NCBI GenBank assembly: GCA_016711405.1
Contig: JADJSZ010000019.1
Coordinates: 1 to 64,000, forward strand
Source of the DNA: Candidatus Hadersleviella danica
Lineage (GTDB): Bacteria > Chloroflexota > Anaerolineae > Promineifilales > Promineifilaceae
DNA: 64,000 nucleotides
Direction: 5' to 3'
Position numbers and translations under genes: made by a program. This document shows, one piece after another, positions 9,305-18,702 of this stretch; within the stretch, counting starts at the first letter, position 1, and every line of letters begins with the position of its first letter. Under the pieces are notes generated by a model. That model was given only the letters and a program-made list of their open reading frames with translations, was not told where the DNA came from and searched no databases.

Positions 9305-9665
9305 ATCGTACCTCGCTTGCAGATAGAGAGTAGAGATAGTTGTGTATGGGACTTGTCGCATACTCACGGATGAAAAGTGAGTAGTAAGTTGTTAGTAGTG
9401 AGGAACTACTGACGACTTACTATTTACTCGAGTAGAGCAATCCTTTACACAATAAAGTTAGAGGAGGCGGCCGTGGCTTCTCACTCTAGTCACCCCCATT
9501 ATAGGAGTAAAAAGTGAAAAGTGAAAAGAGAAAAAGGCGGCGACTGCGCTTTCCCAAAGCACATCCCGTATAGGGGGTGGCGTTTGGGAAAATGAGAGAG
9601 TCTTGCGCTCTAGCTTTGCCAATTCCTCCCAATCCGGCACAATAAAGATTGAGGATTACCAACCT
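9305..9665. other. Spacer with stem-loop element and mixed arrays
   Basis: Contains TAGAGA-type units (9321-9340), an imperfect stem-loop at 9344-9363 (GTATGGGAC-TT-GTCGCATAC) also found upstream of nusA, GTAGTGA units, an ACTCGAGTA block near 9427, AGTGAAA units (9513-9535), and a plain stretch before the GTPase. No gene is seen. Confidence 0.7.
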
Positions 9666-11404
9666 ATGCAAGCGATTTTAAGCCGTGAACAAGAATTACT
9701 CCTAAAACAAACCCGTGAGGTGTTGGGCGAGGTGCGCGAACTGCTGGCCTCGGCCAACGTCACCGACCCACACGCCCGCCAAGCTCTCGCCGAATCCATT
9801 CGCCAGTTAGACGAGCTATTTTTGCTCGTTGTGGCGGGCGAATTTAATGCGGGCAAATCATCATTCATCAACGCCCTACTTGGCAAGCCGGGGTTGTTGC
9901 AAGAGGGGGTCACACCGACCACCAGCCAAATTTACCTGCTCAAATACGATGCCGAAACGACGCAAGCCCCCAGCGAAAAGGGGGTGTGGGTGCAAACCGC
10001 CCCTGTGGATATTTTGCGGAACATCAATATTGTGGATACGCCCGCACGAACGCCATTTTGCGCGAACATGAGGCGCTCACGGCCGATTTTATCCCCCGCT
10101 CCGACCTCGTCCTCTTCCTCACCTCGGCCGACCGCCCCTTTAGCGAAAGCGAACGCCTCTTTTTGGAGCGGATTAAGGCGTGGGGCAAAAAAGTGGTGCT
10201 CATCATCAACAAGATTGACATCATGGAAGATGAGGGGGAGCGCGAAAAGGTGGTGCAATTTGTAACTGAATCGGCGCGGCGGCTGTTGGGCGAGGTGGCG
10301 GCCGTGTTTGCCGTCTCCGCCCGGCTGGCCAACAAAGCCAAAGCGGGCCAACCCCAACATTGGCCCGCCAGCGGCTTCGAGCCACTCGAGAAGTTCATCG
10401 AAAAAACATTGGATGACAGCGGCCGTTTTCGCCTCAAACTGCTCAACCCGATTGGGGTGGGGCTAAAATTGGTGCGCCAACAGGTGGAAGGGACGCAGGA
10501 AGATTGGGATTTGCTCGAGCAAGACGGCCAACTCTTGGCCGATATCGAAAGCCAGATGGGCTTCTACCACGAGGACATGCAACGCAATTTTGCCGCCCGC
10601 CTGAGCGAAATTGACAACTTGCTCTTCAGCATGGAGCGGCGCGGCGATGCCTTTTTTGAGGAGACGATTCGCATCGGCCGCATTCCCGACCTCATCAAAA
10701 AAGAGTACATCAAGGCGGAATTTGAGCGGGAGGTGATTGCCGACACGCCCAAACAAATCGAGGCGCGGGTGGCGGAGTTGGTGGATTGGCTGGTGGAGCA
10801 GGATTTGCGGCAGTGGACGGCCGTTTCCGACCACCTCTCCCGCCGCAGGCAAGAGACGGCCGAGCGCGTCGTCGGCGAATCTGGCCCCCGCCAAGGCACG
10901 CTGGCCTACGACCGCCAGCGGCTGGTGGATTCCATTGGCAAATCCACCCAGCGCACCGTGGAAAGCTACGACCGCGCCCGCGAAGCCGGCCGCATTGCCG
11001 ATACCGCCCGCGAAGCTGTGGCGGGCATGGCCGCTGGCGGGGTGGGATTGGGCTTGGGCACGGCGCTGGTGCTGGCCACCTCGGCCGCGTGGATGGATGT
11101 GACGGGCATTTTGGCAGGGGTTTTGGGTGCGACCTTGGGGCTATTTGTCTTCCCCTCGCGGCGCAAAAAGGCCAAGCAAAGCCTCGCCGAGCGGCTGGAG
11201 GAGCTACGCACCGAGCTGATGACCAACCTACGCGACCAATTCTCCCGCGAAATGCGGCGCAGTAACCAGCGCCTTGACGACACCGTGGCCCCCTTCTCCC
11301 GCTTCGTCCGCGCCGAACGCACCAAACTAGAAAGCCAGCGCAACCAACTCCTCGTGCTGGAAGAGCATCTCCTCGGCTTGCACCAACAAGCGGGGGCGGT
11401 CTAA
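9666..11404 (+). CDS. Bacterial dynamin-like GTPase (frameshifted)
   Basis: About 579 residues after joining. The G1 P-loop is GEFNAGKSS (residues 58-66), G2 lies in EGVTPTTS, G3 is DTPG (broken by one missing G near 10041) and G4 is NKID. The G domain is followed by a long helical region (LVRQQVEGTQEDWDLLEQ, RRRQETAERVVGES) and a hydrophobic pair of helices near the C-terminus (AAGGVGLGLGTALVLATSA and GILAGVLGATLGLFVF), then a coiled-coil end. This layout matches bacterial dynamin-like proteins, which bind and remodel membranes. The frame is otherwise open, so one sequencing indel explains the break. Confidence 0.85.
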
Positions 11405-11518
11405 AAAGATAGAGAGGGGAGATAGAGACGCCATTGTGAAAAGTAAGAAGTAAAAAGTGAGAGGTGAAAAGTGGATAACCTCTCTTCTCTCCTCTCTCTC
11501 CTCTTTTCTTTCTCCCCC

Positions 11519-11962
11519 ATGCTCATCCACAAACTTGCCCACGACGGCCGTCTCCTGCTCACCTACCCCGTGGCGCAGGTTTTGGCGCAGGATGAGCGGC
11601 ACATTTGCGTGGAGGCGTTTTTCCAGCGGCCCGATTACGACTTGGGCTACGCCGTTTTTGCTCATGGCGACCGCTTTGTGGAGTATTTCTACGCCGACCG
11701 CTGGTACAACATTTTTGCCGTGTATGGGAGCGCGTTCAAGGGGTGGTATTGCAACATTTGCCGCCCCGCCACATGGGATGAGGCGCGGCTGGATTGCGCC
11801 GATTTGGCCTTGGATGTGTGGGTGTGGCCCGACGGCCGTACCCTCATCTTGGACGAAGATGAGTTTGCCGCCCTCCCCTTAACCCCCGCCGAACGCGAAA
11901 AAGCAACGGCCGCGCTGGCTGAATTATGCCAATACGCGGCCGAAAACAAACTGCCCACATGA
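11519..11962 (+). CDS. DUF402 family protein (possible nucleotide phosphatase)
   Basis: 147 residues with the DUF402 core RWYNIFAVYGSAFKGWYC followed by NICRPA and a run of aspartates (DLALDVWVWPDGR, LDEDEF). Characterised relatives hydrolyse nucleoside di- and triphosphates with metal-binding aspartates; the function here is inferred from family. The start at 11519 is chosen because upstream codons are read from pyrimidine-rich array sequence. An inverted-repeat hairpin follows directly. Confidence 0.75.
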   Translation: MLIHKLAHDGRLLLTYPVAQVLAQDERHICVEAFFQRPDYDLGYAVFAHGDRFVEYFYADRWYNIFAVYGSAFKGWYCNICRPATWDEARLDCADLALDVWVWPDGRTLILDEDEFAALPLTPAEREKATAALAELCQYAAENKLPT

Positions 11963-11965
11963 GGA

Positions 11966-12062
11966 GTGTTATTCGTTATTGGTTATTCGTTATTGGGGTG
12001 TTGGTACAACCAACGCATCGAGTAACCAACACCCCAATAACCAATAACGAGTAACCAATAAC
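11966..12062. repeat. Inverted heptamer hairpin (TTATTSG unit)
   Basis: The left arm GTTATTCGTTATTGG... and right arm ...CCAATAACGAGTAACC are reverse complements around a short centre (GTACAACCAACGCATCGAG). It separates two convergent genes and could stop transcription from both sides. Confidence 0.9.
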
Positions 12063-12065
12063 TCC

Positions 12066-12626
12066 CTAAGCCATTTTGCGCCGTTTCACGTACCAATTCA
12101 GCCCCAACGCCCCTGTGACGAGAAGCATGGCGGCGATGATAATGGGCAAAATGATGGCCATGAGTGAGACGAAGAAGGCTGTCACATCTTCCATGATGCT
12201 GACCACCCAGTTGCCCGTCCCGGCCGTGCTGGCCGTGACCATCGGCCGGGTGATTCCCTTGGCCGTATGCACCCCACCCGCCAAAATAAGCCCTGCAATG
12301 ACAGCCAAGATGGGACTCACGTCGCTAATCACATTGGCTTGCGAGGCGAAGAGCAACGCCCCGGCCGCTGGGCGAACAAACGTCTGAATGCCATCGTTGA
12401 TGGTGTCCACGGCCGGGATTTTGTCCACCGTGACCTCAATGGCCAGTAAAATGACCAGTGCGCCGATAGACCACCAACTGGTCAGGGCATCAAACGGCTC
12501 CTGCAACTGAATTAAAGTGGTGAAACGGCCGAGCACCGCCACCATCAGCAGGGGAATGTACGCATTCAACCCCGCACTCGTCGAAAGCCCAAACGCCGAA
12601 CTCAAATGGATAAGACCTTCAATCAT
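12066..12626 (-). CDS. DUF4126 family membrane protein
   Basis: A 186-residue protein that opens with the DUF4126 signature GLSTSAGLNAYIPLL and continues through about four to five membrane helices, including LVILLAIEVTVDKIP and ILPIIIAAMLLVTGALGL. The family is widespread and of unknown biochemical role. The gene ends next to an inverted-repeat hairpin, and its start is followed by TTAGTGG arrays. It is a single-gene transcription unit by context. Confidence 0.85.
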   Translation of the reverse strand: MIEGLIHLSSAFGLSTSAGLNAYIPLLMVAVLGRFTTLIQLQEPFDALTSWWSIGALVILLAIEVTVDKIPAVDTINDGIQTFVRPAAGALLFASQANVISDVSPILAVIAGLILAGGVHTAKGITRPMVTASTAGTGNWVVSIMEDVTAFFVSLMAIILPIIIAAMLLVTGALGLNWYVKRRKMA

Positions 12627-12641
12627 GGTGAACTCCTTGGT

Positions 12642-12735
12642 AGTGGTTAGTGGTTAGTGGTTAGTGGTTAGTGAGTAGTGAGTAGTTCCGCAATCCGCAT
12701 TCCCCATTCCGCAATCCCAACTCCCCCTTCCCATT
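12642..12735. repeat. TTAGTGG and AATCCSC arrays
   Basis: At least four TTAGTGG-like units pass into GTAGTGA units and then CAATCCGCATTCC-type units, ending before the cyclase. They are open in frame and would add a false N-terminus (SAIRIPHSAIP) to the cyclase. Confidence 0.85.
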
Positions 12736-12845
12736 ATGGGCGAAAACGGGTTAAACTCAATACGTTTCTAACAAATGCAAGGTTGTTCCCCCAACCTCTC
12801 TCTTCTCTTTTCTCTTTCCTCTCTTCTCTCACGCGGAGGCACGGT

Positions 12846-14486
12846 ATGACCCATACCCACGACACCACTCTGCAAGCTGTACAAGCAGAACTCGCTCGAA
12901 TTAAACGGGAGTTGGCTTTGGTCATGACCATTGACCATATTCGGGACACTGTTTACGAACCAGTGGCCATGCTGGCCGCTATTGTGAACCAAATGGCGGC
13001 CGAGTTCCACACCGATTTGTGTTTGCTCTCGCTCATCGAGCGCGAAACGGCCGAAATGGAACTGAAAGCAATGCACAAAGGCAACCCCCACTTGGGCAAT
13101 TTAGACACGCTGGTCAGCCGCGAACTAGCGGCCGAGGCGATGAAATTGCGCCATGTGGCCATCTGGCACAGCGACGATGCCGTGTTGGGCGGGAGCGAGT
13201 TGCCACAGGGGCTAGAGGTCGCGGCCGTGCCCATCATCATGGGCGAAAACAAGCCCTTGGGGGCCATGCTCCTCATCCGCCTCCAACAGCCGTTTAGCGA
13301 CGAGGACATTGTGGTGCTGGAAACGGCCGAAGACCACATTGATTCGGCCATCATCCAAGGCTATCAGCACCTCGAGTTGGCGCAACGCAACAAAGAGCTA
13401 GAAACCATCTACCGCATTGACCACATCCGCGACAACAAAGGCTCGTTTGATGAGATGCTCAACACCGTCATCCACGAATTGCAAGACGCGGTGGATGCCG
13501 AAATGGGCTATGTCATGCTCTACGATGCCAAAGGGGAGCGTTTGCAGATGCGCGCCTCCACCCACCGTGATTTATACCGCGTCTCCACCTACAGCAACAT
13601 CATCGAACAATACGCCCGCGAAGCGTTGCAAACCAGCCAACTCGTCTGTCACAACGATTTGGGCGAAAACATCCGCTCGGTCATGTGCTTGCCGCTCATC
13701 CTCAACGACAAAATTATTGGCGTGTTGGGGGTGGTGAACCATTACAGCCAGCGCGGATTTAGCGGGCAAGATCGCCGCCTGTTGGCCGCCATTGGGAGCC
13801 AAATGGACACGGCCATCTTCGAGAGCATGGAAAAGCGGCACTTGCGCCAAGTCCTCGGCCGTTCGGTAGACCCCAACGTGATGGAACGGCTGTTGGCCAG
13901 CGGCGAAAATGATTTCCTCAAGGGGGAGCGGCGCGTCCTCAGCGTGCTGTATGCCGATATTCGCGGCTCCACCAGTTTGGCCGAAAACACCGAACCCGAG
14001 TTGCTTGTCGAGTTCATCAACGCCTATTTGGCCGCCATGACCGAATCGGTTCTGCGCCACCACGGCACGCTGGACAAGTTTGTGGGGGATGAGGTAATGG
14101 CGCTGTTTGGCGCACCCGTGCCCGAGGCAGACCATGCCATGTTGGCCGTGCGGGTGGGGCTGGATATGCAACGCCGCCATCGGGATGTGATGGCGTATTG
14201 GCGCGGCCGTGGCGTAGATTCCGCCCCCATTGGCGTGGGCATCGCCACAGGCGAACTCATCGTGGGGGAGATGGGGTCGAAGTACCGCACCGATTACACG
14301 GTCATCGGCCGTGCCGCCAATTTGGGGGCGCGCATTTGCAGTGCCGCCCAAGCGGGCCAAGTGCTCATCTGCCCCACCACCTACGAGATGATTCAAGAGC
14401 GCATTGAGGCGGAACCTGTGGAGGGGTTGCAATTCAAAGGTGTCGCCGGCCGCATGACGGTTTACAGCGTGCGCCGTGTTCTGTAA
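12846..14486 (+). CDS. GAF-domain class III adenylate/guanylate cyclase
   Basis: 546 residues from the ATG preceded by GGAGG (12834-12838). Two GAF-like sensor domains (about 35-185 and 205-345) are followed by a class III cyclase domain (about 360-530). The catalytic domain has the metal-binding Asp in LSVLYADIRGSTSLAE, the second in DKFVGDEVMALFGAP, and the transition-state Asn/Arg block in YTVIGRAANLGARI. No membrane segment is seen, so it is a soluble cyclase that probably makes cAMP in response to a small ligand bound by GAF. No cAMP-binding effector is encoded in the window. Confidence 0.9.
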   Translation: MTHTHDTTLQAVQAELARIKRELALVMTIDHIRDTVYEPVAMLAAIVNQMAAEFHTDLCLLSLIERETAEMELKAMHKGNPHLGNLDTLVSRELAAEAMKLRHVAIWHSDDAVLGGSELPQGLEVAAVPIIMGENKPLGAMLLIRLQQPFSDEDIVVLETAEDHIDSAIIQGYQHLELAQRNKELETIYRIDHIRDNKGSFDEMLNTVIHELQDAVDAEMGYVMLYDAKGERLQMRASTHRDLYRVSTYSNIIEQYAREALQTSQLVCHNDLGENIRSVMCLPLILNDKIIGVLGVVNHYSQRGFSGQDRRLLAAIGSQMDTAIFESMEKRHLRQVLGRSVDPNVMERLLASGENDFLKGERRVLSVLYADIRGSTSLAENTEPELLVEFINAYLAAMTESVLRHHGTLDKFVGDEVMALFGAPVPEADHAMLAVRVGLDMQRRHRDVMAYWRGRGVDSAPIGVGIATGELIVGEMGSKYRTDYTVIGRAANLGARICSAAQAGQVLICPTTYEMIQERIEAEPVEGLQFKGVAGRMTVYSVRRVL

Positions 14487-14650
14487 TTGAATACGCCGGC
14501 CTGTCCGAAGGGGCAAATGTACGACCCCTCAACCCGGAAACGAAACAACAAAAGCGGCCTGTTGTTTCTGGTTTTTGCCCTGGGCGGTGATGCGAAGACT
14601 TCTCGCGCATTCCCGATTTGTGATGGCGACCTGAGCGAGCACGTTGTGCG
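14487..14650. other. Segment of unknown origin before the DUF2723 gene
   Basis: About 160 bp between the cyclase stop and the point where the DUF2723 protein becomes recognisable. It contains the segment GGGGCAAATGTACGACCCCT near 14510 and a stretch open on both strands. The expected N-terminal helix of the DUF2723 protein is not readable in one frame. It may be an insertion or a damaged start. Confidence 0.4.
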
Positions 14651-17055
14651 GGCGGGGCCGCGTTCTTCGCCCTCTACGCCCACACCCTCGCGGCCGATAT
14701 TCTCCCCGCCGATAGCGGCGAATTTCAACTCGTCGCCGCCCAACTGGGGTTGGCCCACCCGCCGGGGTTTCCGCTCTACACCCTGCTGGCACATGGCTTC
14801 ACCTATCTGCCGCTTCCGCTCAGCACGGCCGCCCAAATCAACCTCTTCTCCGCCCTCACCAGCGCCCTGACCCTTGGCGTAGTCGGCTGGGCCACGGCCG
14901 CACTGGCGGGCAACAAATGGGCGGGTTGGCTGGCCGCTTGCGCTTTGGGAACCAGCACCACCTTTTGGGCACAAGCCACCACCGCCAATATCCGCAGTCT
15001 GACAGGGCTGTTAACGGCCGTAGCCGTCTCAGCCCTCATCGCCCTGCACCAGAGCCGAGAACCCGCCCAGCGGAGCCGCGCCCTGTTCGTCTTTACCCTT
15101 GCGTTGGGATTGGGTCTCACCCACCACCTGTCGCTGGCGTTCATGGCCGTCGTTTTGGGGCTGTTCGCCCTGTGGGAAGAGCCATCTCTTTTGCGCGAAC
15201 CGCGCCGCTGGCCACCCCTACTGGCGGCCGTGGCCATCGCCCTTCTCCCCCTGCTCTACTTGCCCCTGCGCGAACCCAGTTTGCGCACATGGGGCGACTT
15301 TTGGCATTACGCCCTCGCCTTGGGCTTTCAGGGGGATTTTTTCTACTTCAACACGGCCGCCCAACTCGCCCTGCGCCTGCGCATCATGGGCAACATCCTC
15401 CTCTTCCAGTTTAATCCCCTGCTCCTGCTGGCCATGCTGGCGGGGTTAGCCCGCATGGGCTGGCAACGGCCGCGCCTCGCCCTGCTCCTCGGCGGCAGTG
15501 CGGCCGTGCACCTCTTCATCGTCGCCACCTACCGCGCCCCGCAAGCCGTCGAATACCTCCTTCCCACCTATGTCGTCTTGGTCATCGGGTCTCGCTGGCC
15601 TTTGGGGGGCCAGGGGGCAGGGGAGCAGGGGGGCAGGGGAGCAGGGGAGACGACTTACTACTCACTATTTACTTTTCACTTTTCACTTCTTACTCTTCAC
15701 CCTCCCCCTTGCCCAATTTGCCGCTACCTACCCCAGCATGGCGTGGTTGCGGGCGGAGAACGATACGCGGGCGGTGGTGCAGGAGATTTTGGAGGGCGCA
15801 CCCGAGGGGCGGCCGTTCTGGCCGATTGGCACTGGGCGACCCCGCTGTGGTACACGCAACAAGTCGAAGGGCAACGGCCCGATTTGCTGATTGAGTTCGT
15901 CTATCCCCAAACGGCCGATTATTCCGCCGATTGGCTCGGCCGAATCGAGAGCCATCTGGCCGACGGCCGCCCCGTCGTGGCCACCCACATCTTCCCCGCT
16001 TATGCGAATTTGGCCCCCCAGCCAACCCCTCGGCGAAGCGATTCTCTTCCCCCAAGCCCCCCTCGCCAATCTCCCCCCTCCATTCACCCCCATTCACAAT
16101 TCACAATTCACAATTCACACCACAATTCTCTCTCCTCGCCACTCGCTTAAGCAACGAAGCTATCCCTGCTGGCGAAGAATTTGTGCTAACCGTGGCATGG
16201 ACAGGCACAGACCCCATCGGCCTCTTCGCCCATTTGGTCGGGTTTGATGGCCTCATCTACGCCCAAGATGACGTGACCGCCCGCCCCCAACCCGGGGGCA
16301 TCACCCTGACCCAATTGCGGCTGACCCCGCGCTGGGAGAGCCAGCCGGGCGATTTTGCCCTGTTTGTGGGCGTGAGCGGGCAAGAACGGGTGCAAATCGG
16401 CACGGTGCGAGTGGAAGCACGGCCGTGGAAACCCTACACCGCCCACTCCACATGGCGGCGCGTGGGCGAACAAACATTGATTGGTTACGACTGGGACAAC
16501 ACCCTGCCCATCCCCCGCCTCTATTTGCACTGGCGCACGGCCGCTGGCTACACGGCCGAAGTGCACGACCTACCCGACGGCCGTTTTACCCTGCCCACAG
16601 GGCGGGAGGTGACCAACGACGGCCGCTTTTACGTGCCGCTCGGCCAAGGCATTGTCTGGGCTGGCTCCACCAGCTTGGGGGATGGCCTCGCGCCGGGCGA
16701 CTTGTTGACCGTGCGCCAAACGTTCCACGCCACCCGCCCCCTCGTGCGGGATGTGGGCATGGCGGTGCGGCTAATCGGCTTTGAAGCGGATGGCTTCACA
16801 TGGGCATGGCTCAACCCCGACCCCGACAACGACATCCCTGCGCTGGGGGCGATTCCCACCCTCAAATGGATCGCTGGCTCGACCATTTCCCACCCGCGCC
16901 AACTCACCATCTCCCCCGAAGCGGTGGCGGGGCAACTGGTGGGCGGCTCGGTACGGCCGTATGATGTGTTCACCAATCGGCCGTTGCCGTTGCTCGACGG
17001 CCGTTTGGCCGCCAGCAACCAACCGTGGTTGCCCTTGCCGAGGGGGGACAGATGA
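14651..17055 (+). CDS. DUF2723 (TMEM260/O-mannosyltransferase-like) membrane protein, with inserted arrays and frameshifts
   Basis: A GT-C type membrane protein of about 800 residues. It starts readably at AAFFALYAHTLAADILPADS, followed by the family signature GEFQLVAAQLGLAHPPGFPL with its acidic catalytic position, and about eight membrane helices to 15590. At 15605-15712 GGGGAGCA-type and CACTTTT-type arrays are inserted. The frame then switches to TYPSMAWLRAENDTRAVVQ and back to AAVLADWHWATPLWYTQQVE. A further CACAATT array lies at 16090-16120. The soluble C-terminal part is open to 17055 (LTVAWTGTDPIGLFAHLVGF onwards). Relatives transfer mannose or other sugars from lipid carriers. Whether the arrays have destroyed the gene is unclear. 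Confidence 0.65.
15605..15712. repeat. Arrays inserted in the DUF2723 gene
   Basis: GGGGAGCAGGGG-type 8-bp units give way to ACTTACTACTCACTATTTAC and ACTTTTC 7-bp units. The surrounding coding sequence resumes on both sides, so the arrays interrupt or extend the gene between the last membrane helix and the soluble domain. Confidence 0.8.
16085..16125. repeat. CACAATT heptamer array inside the DUF2723 gene
   Basis: Four CACAATT-like units sit within the soluble domain and are read through as alternating Gln/Asn/Ser/Thr-rich residues (QFTIHNSQF). Confidence 0.8.
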
Positions 17056-17141
17056 GTGTGGAATAGAGATGAGGTAGAGGTAAAGGAGTGAAGGTGAGGT
17101 GTCTATCACTACTTTTCCCAATTTTACTTTTCACTTTTCAC

Positions 17142-18557
17142 TCAGTAAGCCCCACGGCCGAACAACGCATAGGGGATGGTTTGGAACATGATGCGAATGT
17201 CGAGGCTGAGCGACCAGTTTTCGATGTAGTAAATGTCGAGCAGACATTGCTCGTCGAAGGTCAAATCGGAACGGCCGCTGACTTGCCACAAACCAGTGAG
17301 ACCACCCAAGACGGCCAGCCGTTGCTTGTGCCAATCTTGGTATTGCGCCACTTCTTCGGGCAGAGGCGGCCGTGGCCCAACCAAGCTCATATCGCCGCGC
17401 AACACATTGAACAGTTGCGGCAACTCATCCAAACTGAGGCGGCGAATGAGACGGCCGACACGGGTCAGGCGGGGGTCATCGCGGATTTTGAAGATGGGGC
17501 CAGAAGCCTCGTTCATTTGCTCCAAGGCGATTTTTTGGTTTTCAGCATCCACCACCATCGAGCGAAACTTAATCATCTGGAAAAGCCGCCCTTCTTTGCC
17601 CACCCGCACCCCGGCGTAAAAAATGGGGCCGGGCGAGGTGAGTTTGATGGCGAGGGCGATGACCAGCCCGATGAGCAGGGAGGGCACGGCCGCCACCAGC
17701 ACCAGCCCCAAATCGAGCAGGCGTTTGACAAGTTCGGCCGTGCGACTTATTTGCACCTCATGGACACTGAGCATGGGAATGCCGCCCATGTTGTTCGATT
17801 CAACCCGGCTAAAACGCAGTTGGAACAAGTCGGGGGCCACTTGCGCCTCTAGCCCAAATTCGCGGCAAGTGCGGATGAGGTGCATGGTTTGCCTGTGTTC
17901 GTGGGCGGGCAGGGCAATGAAAACGGTGTGCAAATCGGGGTTTTCGGTCAAGACAGTGGGCAATTGATCCCATGTGCCCAAATTGGGGATGCGCTCGGAG
18001 CCAACTTGTTCGGCGGCCGAGGGGGCGGCCAAGAAGCCAATCGCCTTAAAGCCCAAATCGGGACGGGCCAACAGCGTTTGCATCACACTGCGCCCTGTTT
18101 CGCCTGCGCCAATGATGAGCACTTTGTCCACCAAACGGCCGCGCTGGTACAAAATCTGCAACACCACCCGCCGCGCCAAACGGGCCATGCCCATCCAGAA
18201 TACGGTGAACAGAGGAACCCAAAACCAAAAGAGGCGCGAGAAAGGAATGGGCAAATCTATAAAAATATAGGCCACCATGAGCATGGTTCCCGTGGCGGCG
18301 GCCGAAATAATGCGTGAAAGCTCATCTACCCAAAATTCCCCCCGCTGGCGCACCCACACTTTGGCTTGGTAAAAGGCGATGATGATGCAGATATTAAAGA
18401 GGAGTTGTTGCCAAAGATAATCTTGGTAGGGGTGGCGAAACACGGCCGGCTGGAGCCATTGCAAGTCGTAGCGCACGTAATAGGCCGTCACAAAGGCCAA
18501 ATTAACTACCAGCAAATCGGTCAGAATGGTAATAATACGCACGGGACGGGAAAACAT
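17142..18557 (-). CDS. Polyprenyl glycosylphosphotransferase (WcaJ/CpsE-like)
   Basis: 471 residues with four N-terminal membrane helices (about 8-28, 45-62, 78-97, 105-125), a central Rossmann-like domain (VDKVLIIGAGETGRSVMQ) and a C-terminal sugar transferase domain (ELVKRLLDLGLVLVAAV, KFRSMVVDAEN, RRLSLDELPQLFNVLRGD, MSLVGPRPPLPEE). It initiates exopolysaccharide assembly by moving a sugar phosphate to undecaprenyl phosphate. It lies beside a GT4 glycosyltransferase read in the same direction. It is the long counterpart of the short transferase at 5-613, so the genome has at least two initiating enzymes. Confidence 0.92.
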   Translation of the reverse strand: MFSRPVRIITILTDLLVVNLAFVTAYYVRYDLQWLQPAVFRHPYQDYLWQQLLFNICIIIAFYQAKVWVRQRGEFWVDELSRIISAAATGTMLMVAYIFIDLPIPFSRLFWFWVPLFTVFWMGMARLARRVVLQILYQRGRLVDKVLIIGAGETGRSVMQTLLARPDLGFKAIGFLAAPSAAEQVGSERIPNLGTWDQLPTVLTENPDLHTVFIALPAHEHRQTMHLIRTCREFGLEAQVAPDLFQLRFSRVESNNMGGIPMLSVHEVQISRTAELVKRLLDLGLVLVAAVPSLLIGLVIALAIKLTSPGPIFYAGVRVGKEGRLFQMIKFRSMVVDAENQKIALEQMNEASGPIFKIRDDPRLTRVGRLIRRLSLDELPQLFNVLRGDMSLVGPRPPLPEEVAQYQDWHKQRLAVLGGLTGLWQVSGRSDLTFDEQCLLDIYYIENWSLSLDIRIMFQTIPYALFGRGAY

Positions 18558-18565
18558 GGGAGGGG

Positions 18566-18702
18566 GAGAATGAATAATGAGTAAGTAGTAATTAGTAAAC
18601 GAGTGAGGGGATGTTTTTGGGCAAGGGGGAGATTATCCAATTACTAATTGCCAATTACCAATTACGCCTTATTCATTACTCATTACTCATTATTCATTGC
18701 TT
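18566..18702. repeat. Inverted ATTACTC/AATTACC arrays
   Basis: AATGAGTAAGTAGTAATTAG on one side and CAATTACCAATTACG plus ATTCATTACTCATTACTC on the other form an inverted pair. The right arm encodes the last residues (KAMNNE) and stop of the GT4 gene. Confidence 0.85.

Noticed and set aside
12678..12845. Extended N-terminus of the cyclase (56 extra codons)
   Set aside because: The codons are read from TTAGTGG/CAATCC arrays; a GGAGG-preceded ATG at 12846 fits better.
13572..14516. 314-codon frame opposite the cyclase gene
   Set aside because: No recognisable motifs, and it overlaps a well-supported gene completely.
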